Shown here piece by piece: positions 5,644-13,503 of a stretch of 20,984 bases of DNA. The DNA comes from an uncultured Kouleothrix sp. (GTDB taxonomy: Bacteria; Chloroflexota; Chloroflexia; Chloroflexales; Roseiflexaceae): positions 1 through 20,984 of the forward strand of contig CALLYN010000361.1 of assembly GCA_937858455.1 (NCBI GenBank), written 5' to 3'. Position numbers and translations under genes: made by a program. Position 1 is the stretch's first letter; each line of letters begins with the position of its first letter. Under the pieces are notes generated by a model. It worked only from the letters and a program-made list of their open reading frames with translations. It searched no databases and was not told where the DNA came from.

Positions 5644-6823
5644 GCAACTTGCGCTGTTTGGCGGCAGGCCCGCGTTCGACGAGCCGCTACACGTCGGACG
5701 GCCAAATATCGGTAACCGCGAGCAGTTGCTCGCCCGGTTCAACGATATGCTCGACCGACGCTGGCTTTCGAATAACGGCCGGTATGTGCAGGAATTTGAG
5801 CAGCGTATCGCCACGTTGCTTGGCGTCAGGCACTGCATCGCGATGTGCAATGCTACCGTCGCGCTTGAAATTGCCATTCGAGCGTTGGGCCTGCATGGCG
5901 AAGTGATCGTGCCGTCGTATACTTTTATTGCGACCGCGCATGCGCTGCAGTGGCAGCAGATCACACCAGTGTTTTGCGATGTGGACGCACATACGCACAA
6001 TATTGACCCGGCTCGGGTTGAGGCCTTGATAACGCCGCGTACGACCGGCATAGTAGGCGTACACGTGTGGGGCAACACCTGCGACCTGCTGGCGCTGGAA
6101 GAGATAGCTCGCCGCCATAAGCTACGGCTGCTCTATGATGCCGCGCATGCCTTCGCGTGCTCGTGGGGCGGGCGCATGATTGGCAATTTTGGCGATGCTG
6201 AAGTGTTTAGCTTCCACGCTACCAAATTCCTCAACACATTCGAGGGCGGCGCGGTAGTGACGAATGATGATCAGCTAGCGCACATCATTCGATTGATGAA
6301 AAACTTTGGCTTTGTCAACTACGATCAAGTTGAGTATATCGGTACGAACGGCAAAATGAGCGAGATCGCGGCGGCCATGGGGCTTACGAGCCTCGAAAGC
6401 CTCGACGATTTCATTGCCACAAACCGCCACAACTACCACCGCTACCAAGAGCAGCTCGGCGATATCGCAGGCGTACGCTTTGTGACATACGACGAAGCCG
6501 AGCGCCACAACTATCAGTATATTGTGCTCGAGATCGACAGCGAGGTCACCGGCCTGACGCGCGATCAGCTTACCAGGATCCTCTGGGCCGAGCAGGTTCT
6601 GGCCCGGCGCTATTTCTACCCCGGCTGCCATCGCATGGAGCCATATCGCACGTATTTCCCGCACGCCGGCCGGCAATTGCCCGTCACCGAGGCGCTCAGC
6701 CTGCGCACAATGCAGCTGCCTAACGGAACTGCCGTGAGCGACGACGATATCGACGGCATCTGCCAGATCATTCGCTTCGCAATCAGCCACAGCCACGAAA
6801 TTCGCCAGAAGGAACTGACGTGA
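5627..6823 (+). CDS. DegT/DnrJ/EryC1/StrS-family sugar aminotransferase
   Basis: A PLP-dependent aminotransferase that should aminate a nucleotide-linked keto-deoxy sugar. From the ATG at 5627 it has 398 residues, normal for the family. That start is chosen because GGGA (5617-5620) precedes it and the LFGG opening of the family begins at residue 10; an ATG at 5615 is possible. Visible landmarks are RWLSNNGRYVQEFE (45-58), SYTFIATAHAL (97-107), the cofactor-contacting YDAAHAFA with Asp171, and SFHATKFLNTFEGGA with Schiff-base Lys200. The sequence style resembles the DesI/VioA branch acting on dTDP-4-keto-6-deoxyglucose, making a 4-amino sugar plausible, but 3-amination cannot be excluded. It overlaps the acyltransferase before it and the GT2 after it (GTGA), indicating tight co-translation. 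No dTDP-glucose synthase or 4,6-dehydratase gene is in the window. Confidence 0.9.
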   Translation: MKQAVEQLALFGGRPAFDEPLHVGRPNIGNREQLLARFNDMLDRRWLSNNGRYVQEFEQRIATLLGVRHCIAMCNATVALEIAIRALGLHGEVIVPSYTFIATAHALQWQQITPVFCDVDAHTHNIDPARVEALITPRTTGIVGVHVWGNTCDLLALEEIARRHKLRLLYDAAHAFACSWGGRMIGNFGDAEVFSFHATKFLNTFEGGAVVTNDDQLAHIIRLMKNFGFVNYDQVEYIGTNGKMSEIAAAMGLTSLESLDDFIATNRHNYHRYQEQLGDIAGVRFVTYDEAERHNYQYIVLEIDSEVTGLTRDQLTRILWAEQVLARRYFYPGCHRMEPYRTYFPHAGRQLPVTEALSLRTMQLPNGTAVSDDDIDGICQIIRFAISHSHEIRQKELT

Positions 6824-8085
6824 AACTCAGCGTTTGTATGATTACCTATAATCACGAGCAGTTCATCGAACAAGCTGTTCGGAGCGTGATGGCCCAGGTG
6901 GCCGACTTCAGCTACGAGCTTGTGATCGGCGAAGATTGCTCGACTGATCGTACGCGCGAGATATTGGTGCGATTGCAGCGCGAATTTCCCGATACCATCC
7001 GTCTGCGGCTCAATGAACATAATATAGGAATGCAGCGCAATCTAGTTCAGACATTTCAGGACTGCCGGGGCGAATATATCGCGCTGCTCGAAGGCGATGA
7101 TTTCTGGACTTCGCCGCTGAAGCTGCAGCGCCAGGCCGATTTCCTCGACGCGCATCGCGAGTGCGTGTTGTGCTTTCATCGGGCCGAGGTTGTGTACGAG
7201 CAATTTCCCGAAGTACGCCACCTGTTTCCAGTTGGTGAATTTCCGCGGGTCTCGACGATCGATATGCTGCTAAAAGCGAACCCGATGGCTACCTGCTCGG
7301 TGGTGGTGCGCAACAATCTCATTCCGGCATTTCCGGCGGCTTTCTACGACCTGAAGATTGGCGATTGGGCGCTGCATCTGATGCATGCGCAGCACGGCCA
7401 GATCGGCTATATCGACGAGATCATGGGCACGTATCGCATTCACGCCGCTGGCGCGTGGTCGTCGATATCGCAGACAGCAATTGTGCAGAATACGAGCGCA
7501 ATGCTCGATTTTGTGAACGATTATTTTGAAGGGCGCTACGACGCGATGATTCGTCAGACCAAGCACGAAATGTTTGTGCGATGGGCCTGGCTGATCATCC
7601 AACAGAAGCGAGCGGTCGCCTGGCATATGCTCGATGAGCCAGCCGAAGGCGATCGTGCGCTGGTGCTGGGCCGCGCGCTGGCGGCGCTGGACACTGCGGC
7701 AAGCCGCGAGTTGTTACTTGCGTTTGCGTCGATCGCCTTTGAGTTGTACGGCCAGACGACCCTGCTCGACCAAGCACATCGTGAGTATGTCGAGGCTACG
7801 CGGCATACAATCGAAGACACAGCACAGTATGCCCAGGCGATCGACGCCGATCGTAGCCAGCTGTATCAGACCATCGAGCGTCTTCAGCGCGACATAGCGG
7901 CTTCGCAAGAGTATGCCGCTTCGCTCAAGCAGGTGCTTGAAGCACGTGAGAGCGAAATTGCCAACGCGCATGCATATGTTGCCTCGCTTAAGCAGGTGCT
8001 TGAAGCGCGTGAGGCTGAGCTGGCCGAGGTGCATAAACGGCTTCCAGGACGCCAGCAAACTAAAAATGGCAGCTCGTATCACTAA
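6820..8085 (+). CDS. GT2 glycosyltransferase with C-terminal coiled coil
   Basis: A 421-residue cytoplasmic glycosyltransferase. Residues 1-230 are a GT-A domain: CMITYNHEQFIEQAVRSV, the nucleotide-binding GEDCSTD (37-43) and the metal-binding EGDDFW (91-96). The middle is helical. Residues about 315-411 form a long charged coiled coil ending in two tandem 21-residue units (365-385, 386-406) that share ASLKQVLEARE. The GTG start overlaps the preceding stop as GTGA, with AGAAGGA (6807-6813) 6 bases upstream. The coiled coil could set oligomeric state or act as a molecular ruler or docking segment, as described for chain-length control in WbdA/WbdD-type ABC systems; that parallel is inference. 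The last residues are polar and non-conserved looking. The donor sugar is unknown. Confidence 0.9.
   Translation: MKLSVCMITYNHEQFIEQAVRSVMAQVADFSYELVIGEDCSTDRTREILVRLQREFPDTIRLRLNEHNIGMQRNLVQTFQDCRGEYIALLEGDDFWTSPLKLQRQADFLDAHRECVLCFHRAEVVYEQFPEVRHLFPVGEFPRVSTIDMLLKANPMATCSVVVRNNLIPAFPAAFYDLKIGDWALHLMHAQHGQIGYIDEIMGTYRIHAAGAWSSISQTAIVQNTSAMLDFVNDYFEGRYDAMIRQTKHEMFVRWAWLIIQQKRAVAWHMLDEPAEGDRALVLGRALAALDTAASRELLLAFASIAFELYGQTTLLDQAHREYVEATRHTIEDTAQYAQAIDADRSQLYQTIERLQRDIAASQEYAASLKQVLEARESEIANAHAYVASLKQVLEAREAELAEVHKRLPGRQQTKNGSSYH
7912..8037 (+). repeat. Tandem 63-bp coding duplication in the coiled coil
   Basis: Two adjacent 63-base units (7912-7974 and 7975-8037) encode 21-residue coiled-coil blocks. 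The core aagcaggtgcttgaagc is identical in both and the rest has diverged, so this is an older in-frame duplication that lengthens the coil by three heptads. Confidence 0.8.
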
Positions 8086-8157
8086 CTGAGAAGTAAGATT
8101 TACGCACTTGCGTGATTCGGCTTCCTCAAGCTACGCGTTTTCGCCTGCGGCGGCTCG

Positions 8158-8198
8158 GTGTGCGGTTTTGCCGCGCCGAGCGCGGCAAAACCGCACAC
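8158..8198. repeat. Perfect 19-bp inverted repeat in leader
   Basis: Arms 8158-8176 and 8180-8198 are exact complements with a cga loop, in the 181-bp gap between the GT2 and the large glycosyltransferase gene. The stem contains gcggttttgccgcg. There is no T-tract afterwards. It could end or stabilise the upstream transcript, or be a palindromic repetitive element. Confidence 0.75.
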
Positions 8199-8219
8199 AA
8201 TACACCTGTAGTACCGCTC

Positions 8220-8255
8220 TGCCGAAGGCTGAGCACGCTAGCTGCGTAAGCCCTA
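8220..8255 (+). repeat. 36-bp leader repeat, copy A
   Basis: This matches 12192-12227 at 32 of 36 positions, including the exact 16-base end agctgcgtaagcccta. It ends 11 bases before the ATG at 8267, just upstream of the AAGAAGG site. Weaker similarity continues upstream (tgccgcgcc and an acacac tract in both), so the true unit may be 70-90 bp. Confidence 0.7.
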
Positions 8256-8266
8256 AGAAGGTTGAT

Positions 8267-11200
8267 ATGGATAGACCCACGATTTGTACGATCGTCGCTA
8301 AGAACTACCTGGCTCAGGCGCGCTGCCTGACCGAGTCGTTCTTGAAACACCACCCCGATGGGCAAGTGTTTGTGCTACTTGCCGACCGGCGCGATGGCTT
8401 CTTTGATCCGTCTCAAGAGCAGTTTATCACGCTTGAAGCTCACGACCTCCAGATTCCAGATTTTGATCAAATGGCATTCCGCTATACGGTTGTTGAATTT
8501 AATACTGCCGTAAAGCCTTTTCTGCTCGAGTATTTATTCAGCAAATATCAGCTGCGTTCATTGTGCTACTTTGATCCGGATATCTATTTTTATCGGCCAA
8601 TCACACCGATTTTTGACCTGCTTGAGCATAATAGTGTCGTGCTGACGCCGCATTTGCTTGCGCCGATCGAAGATAGCCACCTGCCCGACGAACCCTACAT
8701 CCTGCGTGCTGGCGTGTACAATCTTGGGTTTATCGGCCTTGCGCAGGGGCCGGATCTTGAGCGTTTGCTGCGCTGGTGGCAACGCCGCCTGCTAAAAGAT
8801 TGTGTGGTCGATATCGCGCGCGGGCTGTTTGTCGATCAGCGCTGGATCGATCTGATCCCTGGCTTTTTTGATCGTGTGGCAATTTTGCGCGAGCCGGGTT
8901 TTAATGTCGCCTACTGGAACTTGAATCATCGCACTGTGCACCAGCGCGACGGCGAGCTGCTTGTGAATGGCAAGCCGCTGTTCTTTTACCATTTCAGCGG
9001 GCTGCCGCTCAACGAGATCTCGGCGATCTCGAAACATCAAGATCGATACTCGCTGGCCGACTTGCCCGATCTGAAACCGCTGTTTGTCGATTACCGCGAC
9101 CGGATGCTGGCGAATGGGCATGACCTGGTCAAGCGCTGGCCATATGCGTATGGCCGCTTCGATAACGGCGTGAATATTCCAGATATGGCGCGGCATCTGT
9201 GGCGTAACCTCAATGGCGAAACACGCTGGCCGCGTCCTTTTGCGGCAGATAGCGCCGATAGCTTTTTTCACTGGTTGAACCGCGAGGCGCACAGCGGCGT
9301 GAAGCAAGGCGCGCTGATCAGCAACCTGGCAATTGAGGTGTACCGGCAGCGCTGGGATCTGCAGCAGGCCTTCCCCGACGTGCTCGAAACTCACCGCGAG
9401 GCCTATGCTCGCTGGTTTGCCGAATCGGCACAGTCGCAACATCAGTTCGACGATCTGTTTGTCGATCAGGTGCGCACCAGCCTCAGCGCGGTCGATACCC
9501 GACCGCCGGCTGCTGAGCCAGCGGCGGCCGAGGTGCCTGTGAGCGTTGAGCGTGGCCAACCGCCCGCCCAAAGCCGGCTACTGTATCGGGCTGTTCGCGC
9601 GCCACTACGCAGGCTGGGGCTCAACGGCCCGATCAAACGCCTGCTAGGCCCGCGCCTGGTCGACGCCTTATATGCCTCGGTGGCGCGCCAGCGCTCGCGG
9701 CCAGTGATTATCGAAGCGCCGCTGCGTGGGCGGCCGACGCTGCAGCGCCGGCTGTACTATGCCGTGCGTAACCCACTGCGCCGCGCCGGGCTACACACGG
9801 TGCTTAAGCGTATGATCGGCAAACAACGTGTGCATACGCTATATGAGCGTATGGTCGAGCAGTCGGCGCTGCCGCCCGAGGCGCGCACCCGTAATGCCGC
9901 GAGCCTTCCATACCACATGGTGTTCGTGCCGCGCGAGGCGCACCAGCAAAATGGCGTGAAATCCGAAGGTGCCAGCGCCGAGCAAGCACTGCGGCGTATC
10001 CGGCCGGCGGTTTCGGAAGGCGGCACGGCGCTGCAAGCTGAACACACGCTACAGGCGCAGGTGGGCGGCTGGCTGGCCACGTACCCCGCCGACGCAGCGG
10101 TGGTGGCTATCCCGCTGGGCGCGTGGCTGCACAATCCATGCGCGCTGATCGAGCAGGCGCTTGCGACGCTTGAGCCCGCGACGCCGCTGCTGCTGATTGG
10201 TGAGCGCCTAGGGCCGAGCTCGCTCGATACGCTGATCGAGCAGCACGGCGCGCTGTACGTTGCTCTGCCTGGCGGAGCCGAAGCCATTGATACGCTAAAT
10301 TGCGTATGTGCTTGGTGTGCGCCGCGCGATATTGTGCTGCTCGGCGCGGATGTCGAGTTGCCGCCTGGCTGGCTGCCACGGCTGCGCGCGGCCGCGTATG
10401 TGCGATCGACCGTTGTTTCGGCTACGCCACTCTCAAACGACGAGTGGTTCCGCGGCATCCAGGCGGGTGCGCAGTCAGGTGGCCTATCATTTGCCGAGAT
10501 CGATGCGCGTGTTCAGGCGCACGCCCGCCGATTGCGGCCGATCATCCCAGCCCCATCGGCTAGCTGCGTCTATTTGAAGCGAAGCGCGCTTGACCTGATC
10601 GGTGGCTTTGATCGGCTATACAGCGCGCTCGACGATGGCCTGGCCGATTTTGCCCAGCAAGCCGTCGCGATCAGTTTCAGCCACGTGCTTGCCGATGATC
10701 TTTTCGTGGGCAGGCGAATAGCAGCGCCAGCCGACAGCCGCGCCGAGGCGAGCGCCGAGCGCGACCTTGCCCGCCAGGTGCTGGCCCAACGCTACCACTG
10801 GTATGCCGATTGGCTTGCCCAGAGCAGCGACCGCAATAGCCACCTAGCACAGGCGCTTGAACAGGTACGCCAGGCAGTTGTTGGCGCGAAGATCGCGATC
10901 GATGCAACATGCATCGATGGGACGCCTAATGGTACACACGTGGGCACACTGGGGTTGATCCGTGCAATAGCGGCAACCTTGCAGCGGCCAAACCAGCTGA
11001 CGCTTATTCTCAAGGATGGAGTGCCGCTTGGTGCGCTGGATGGCGTCGATCGGCTCGTCGACCAGGTTCTTCGTGTATCAGATGTCGAGGCGTTTAAGCA
11101 ACCGCAGTTCGACCTGATCCATCGCCCATTTCAGGTCGCCGAAATTGGCCACTTACACTTTCTCCAGCAGGCAGCGCGGCGTCTCGTGGTGTCGCAGCTC

Positions 11201-12070
11201 GATTGTATTGCGTTTGCCAACCCGAGCTATGCGCCGGATATCGCGAGCTGGCACCACCTTCGGAAAACCAATCAGCTGCTGTTTGATATCGCCGATGGGA
11301 TTGCTTTCAACAGCCACGACGTGCTTGCCGATGCGCAGCACCAGGGGCTCGATATAGCGCCTGATCGCGGCCTGATCGCGTATAATGGCGTCGAGCAATA
11401 CTACGACACCCGCGTGGCTGCCCAGCCGCCGGCTCAGGCTGAGGCGCTGGCCGATCAGCCGTTTATTCTGGTGATTGGCGCCAACTACCGGCATAAGAAT
11501 CGCGTCTATGCGCTGCGATTGCTGCACGAGCTCATTGTGCAATATCAGTGGCCAGGGCGGGTCGTGTTTGTAGGGTCCGCTATTCGTTTTGGCGGCTCGG
11601 AAGACGACGAGCTCGCGGAGCTGCGCCGCAAGCCCGAACTGTCGGCACGCGTATGCGATTTCAAGGCCATAAGCGAAGCTGAAAAGCGCTGGCTGCTCGA
11701 GCGCGCCGCGCTGGTGCTGTACCCCTCGATCTACGAAGGCTTTGGCTTTGTGCCATTTGAGGCCGCCGCAGTGAATGTGCCAGCGCTGACATCGCGCGCG
11801 ACCGCTCTGGCAGAAGTATTGGGCGATGCGCCGCTATTTTTGGAACGCATGGATCCGGCGGAAGGCGCGCGCGTAGCTTGGTGCCTGCTGACCGACCCTG
11901 AAGCCGCGCGCCAGCAGGTTGCGGCAATCAACACACGTGCCGGGCAGTTTACCTGGAGCGCTGTAGCCGAGCGCGTATGGCGCTTCTACCAGCATATCCT
12001 ATCACAGCCGCCCAGGGCGCAAGGCGTGATAGACTTGCTGGAGTGGTCTGACGAGCTCGCGCATCGCTAG
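8267..12070 (+). CDS. Three-domain glycosyltransferase (GT8-like, GT2-like, GT4)
   Basis: The start at 8267 is set by AAGAAGG (8255-8261) and the family-like opening CTIVAKNYLAQARCL; it gives 1267 residues. Residues 1-340 resemble GT8-type GT-A enzymes: DPD (103-105) in YFDPDIYFY, NLGFIGL, DQRWIDL and a late HFSG. Residues about 437-532 hold two 39-residue basic repeats (437-475, 494-532; 19 of 39 identical). Residues about 605-835 look like a GT2 remnant or divergent GT2, with DIVLLGADVELPPGW (688-702) and CVYLKRSALDLIGGFD. Residues 875-1255 are a GT4 GT-B domain (AIDATCIDGTPNGT start, VIGANYRHKN, and E1157-x7-E1165 in EGFGFVPFE). It is probably a processive or sequential polymerising enzyme adding two or three residues. 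Whether the middle domain is active is uncertain, because its first nucleotide-binding motif is not obvious. Confidence 0.88.
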   Translation: MDRPTICTIVAKNYLAQARCLTESFLKHHPDGQVFVLLADRRDGFFDPSQEQFITLEAHDLQIPDFDQMAFRYTVVEFNTAVKPFLLEYLFSKYQLRSLCYFDPDIYFYRPITPIFDLLEHNSVVLTPHLLAPIEDSHLPDEPYILRAGVYNLGFIGLAQGPDLERLLRWWQRRLLKDCVVDIARGLFVDQRWIDLIPGFFDRVAILREPGFNVAYWNLNHRTVHQRDGELLVNGKPLFFYHFSGLPLNEISAISKHQDRYSLADLPDLKPLFVDYRDRMLANGHDLVKRWPYAYGRFDNGVNIPDMARHLWRNLNGETRWPRPFAADSADSFFHWLNREAHSGVKQGALISNLAIEVYRQRWDLQQAFPDVLETHREAYARWFAESAQSQHQFDDLFVDQVRTSLSAVDTRPPAAEPAAAEVPVSVERGQPPAQSRLLYRAVRAPLRRLGLNGPIKRLLGPRLVDALYASVARQRSRPVIIEAPLRGRPTLQRRLYYAVRNPLRRAGLHTVLKRMIGKQRVHTLYERMVEQSALPPEARTRNAASLPYHMVFVPREAHQQNGVKSEGASAEQALRRIRPAVSEGGTALQAEHTLQAQVGGWLATYPADAAVVAIPLGAWLHNPCALIEQALATLEPATPLLLIGERLGPSSLDTLIEQHGALYVALPGGAEAIDTLNCVCAWCAPRDIVLLGADVELPPGWLPRLRAAAYVRSTVVSATPLSNDEWFRGIQAGAQSGGLSFAEIDARVQAHARRLRPIIPAPSASCVYLKRSALDLIGGFDRLYSALDDGLADFAQQAVAISFSHVLADDLFVGRRIAAPADSRAEASAERDLARQVLAQRYHWYADWLAQSSDRNSHLAQALEQVRQAVVGAKIAIDATCIDGTPNGTHVGTLGLIRAIAATLQRPNQLTLILKDGVPLGALDGVDRLVDQVLRVSDVEAFKQPQFDLIHRPFQVAEIGHLHFLQQAARRLVVSQLDCIAFANPSYAPDIASWHHLRKTNQLLFDIADGIAFNSHDVLADAQHQGLDIAPDRGLIAYNGVEQYYDTRVAAQPPAQAEALADQPFILVIGANYRHKNRVYALRLLHELIVQYQWPGRVVFVGSAIRFGGSEDDELAELRRKPELSARVCDFKAISEAEKRWLLERAALVLYPSIYEGFGFVPFEAAAVNVPALTSRATALAEVLGDAPLFLERMDPAEGARVAWCLLTDPEAARQQVAAINTRAGQFTWSAVAERVWRFYQHILSQPPRAQGVIDLLEWSDELAHR

Positions 12071-12277
12071 GCTTTTTGGTACATGGGCGGTGCCTGATGT
12101 TGTTCGGGCTGCGCGGCTGCGCTGTTCCGCATCGCACGACAGCGAGATTGCAGCCTGCCGCGCCACTGCGGAGCGCCGAAACCCACACACTTGCCGAAGG
12201 CCGGGCGCGCCAGCTGCGTAAGCCCTAGCTGTACAACAATACCAGGCGGCACGGCAGCACTCTGGGCATGTAGCGAT
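12071..12277 (+). other. 207-bp leader before the acyltransferase
   Basis: No gene is seen. It contains leader-repeat copy B (12192-12227). The reading frame of the next gene is open back to a TTG at 12191 and would encode a peptide similar to the one in front of the 8267 gene (PKAxxASCVSP), but this comes from the shared repeat rather than from a conserved protein. No clear promoter is visible. Confidence 0.5.
12192..12227 (+). repeat. 36-bp leader repeat, copy B
   Basis: Second copy of the element at 8220-8255 (32 of 36 identical), located 50 bases upstream of the ATG at 12278. Same orientation relative to the downstream gene. Confidence 0.7.
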
Positions 12278-13426
12278 ATGGAAACGACAACATCTCCTGC
12301 CAATGGCAATACGCCATCGCATATTGTATTTATCGAGCTATTGCGCGGCATCGCGAGCCTGATTGTCGTTTGGGATCACCTTGTGGCTATTTGGGGCGAC
12401 TCTCATGCTGTGCAGTTTTTGCCGCTGTATATTGTGCGCGAGTATATAACCAAGCCACTTGGTATTATTCAAGACTTCGGCTATTTTGGGGTCGCAATTT
12501 TTTTCTTTGTCAGTGGCTTCATTATCACATATGTAGCTCAGCGCGAACAACGAACTGCATTTATCGTCAAGCGAGTACTGCGTATATACCCACCTTTGAT
12601 AGCTTCGATTTTTTTGATTGTCGCTACATCATATATCTATACTTGGGCGACGCAGAGCAATAGCTTTGCCGACATCAGGCAGCTCAACTGGCGGCAGATA
12701 CTCTTTTCTATGACGCTGTGGAATTACTTTTTCTTGCCGCAAAACGTAGTAAATGGTGTTGCTTGGTCGCTCGTGATCGAAGAAATATTCTATGCGATCA
12801 GCTTTATACTGCTGCCATGGCTGAAAAGCCAACCGCGCGTGGTGAGCCTGGCGTGCTCGATCATCGTTCTAGTCATTATTCGGCTCAGCCGCGCGCTTGG
12901 CGATAACTTTTTTCTCTTTGCAGCCTCAAGCGCATATATTCCACTGCTACTGATAGGCCAGGCAACATTCTTTCGCTGGTCGGGCCGCATAACACAGCTT
13001 GAGTTTGGCGCTTTACTGTTATTGAATTATGGTTTGTTTGTCTATGGCCTTCGGCATATTCACGTTAATTTCTACCCGGTAACTAACTCGTATGCAATAT
13101 CGACGATGTATGCATACTTGCTATTCGTCATTGCACTGCTCTTGAACGATCGAATAGTCATACCGAGGATTCTTAAATTTTACTCCAAGATCAGCTATTC
13201 GATGTACCTCAATCATGGGCATACTGGCAGCTTACTACTAACTATTATGTACCCATACATTGGTTTCAGCGCGGCGCTGGTGGTGGCGTTTAGCGGTGTC
13301 ACGGCGATCAGCTATGCCTCCTGGCGCTATATCGAACGGCCATTTCAGCTTGCGGCCCGCGCGATGCTGGAGCATTGGCATGCGTTTCAGCTGCGAGAGC
13401 GGCCAAAGAAAGCGACTGCACCGTAG
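12278..13426 (+). CDS. Membrane O-acyltransferase, acyltransferase-3 (OafA/YrhL) family
   Basis: From the ATG at 12278 it has 382 residues with about ten hydrophobic membrane segments. Family landmarks are IELLRGIASLIVVWDHL (19-35, Arg23 and His34 being the positions used in this family), FFFVSGFIITY (75-85), the KRVLRIYPPL loop (98-107), WSLVIEEIFY (163-172), SYSMYLNHGH and a final RYIERPF. Such enzymes transfer acetyl or other acyl groups to sugars at the membrane. The gene is clearly AT-richer than its neighbours (24 G/C of 60 in bases 12601-12660, against about 73% in 17461-17520), which suggests separate acquisition. No strong ribosome-binding site is seen; the in-frame TTG at 12191 is rejected because the domain begins after the ATG. 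It probably O-acylates the exported glycan or its lipid-linked precursor. Confidence 0.9.
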   Translation: METTTSPANGNTPSHIVFIELLRGIASLIVVWDHLVAIWGDSHAVQFLPLYIVREYITKPLGIIQDFGYFGVAIFFFVSGFIITYVAQREQRTAFIVKRVLRIYPPLIASIFLIVATSYIYTWATQSNSFADIRQLNWRQILFSMTLWNYFFLPQNVVNGVAWSLVIEEIFYAISFILLPWLKSQPRVVSLACSIIVLVIIRLSRALGDNFFLFAASSAYIPLLLIGQATFFRWSGRITQLEFGALLLLNYGLFVYGLRHIHVNFYPVTNSYAISTMYAYLLFVIALLLNDRIVIPRILKFYSKISYSMYLNHGHTGSLLLTIMYPYIGFSAALVVAFSGVTAISYASWRYIERPFQLAARAMLEHWHAFQLRERPKKATAP

Positions 13427-13503
13427 CCGTACTATGCCACCAGACGCGTGGATGAGCCTGGTTGGCCGATTGGTATTCCGTGTGTGCGGGTAGAAGGGTT
13501 GTT

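Noticed and set aside
8108..8266. 53-codon N-terminal extension of the giant glycosyltransferase
   Set aside because: It runs through the inverted repeat and the 36-bp leader repeat; AAGAAGG before the ATG at 8267 sets the start. Its resemblance to the 12191-12277 extension comes from the shared DNA repeat.
9757..10458. 233-codon minus-strand frame inside the giant glycosyltransferase
   Set aside because: Ser/Ala-rich composition with no motif; opposite a continuous multidomain coding frame.
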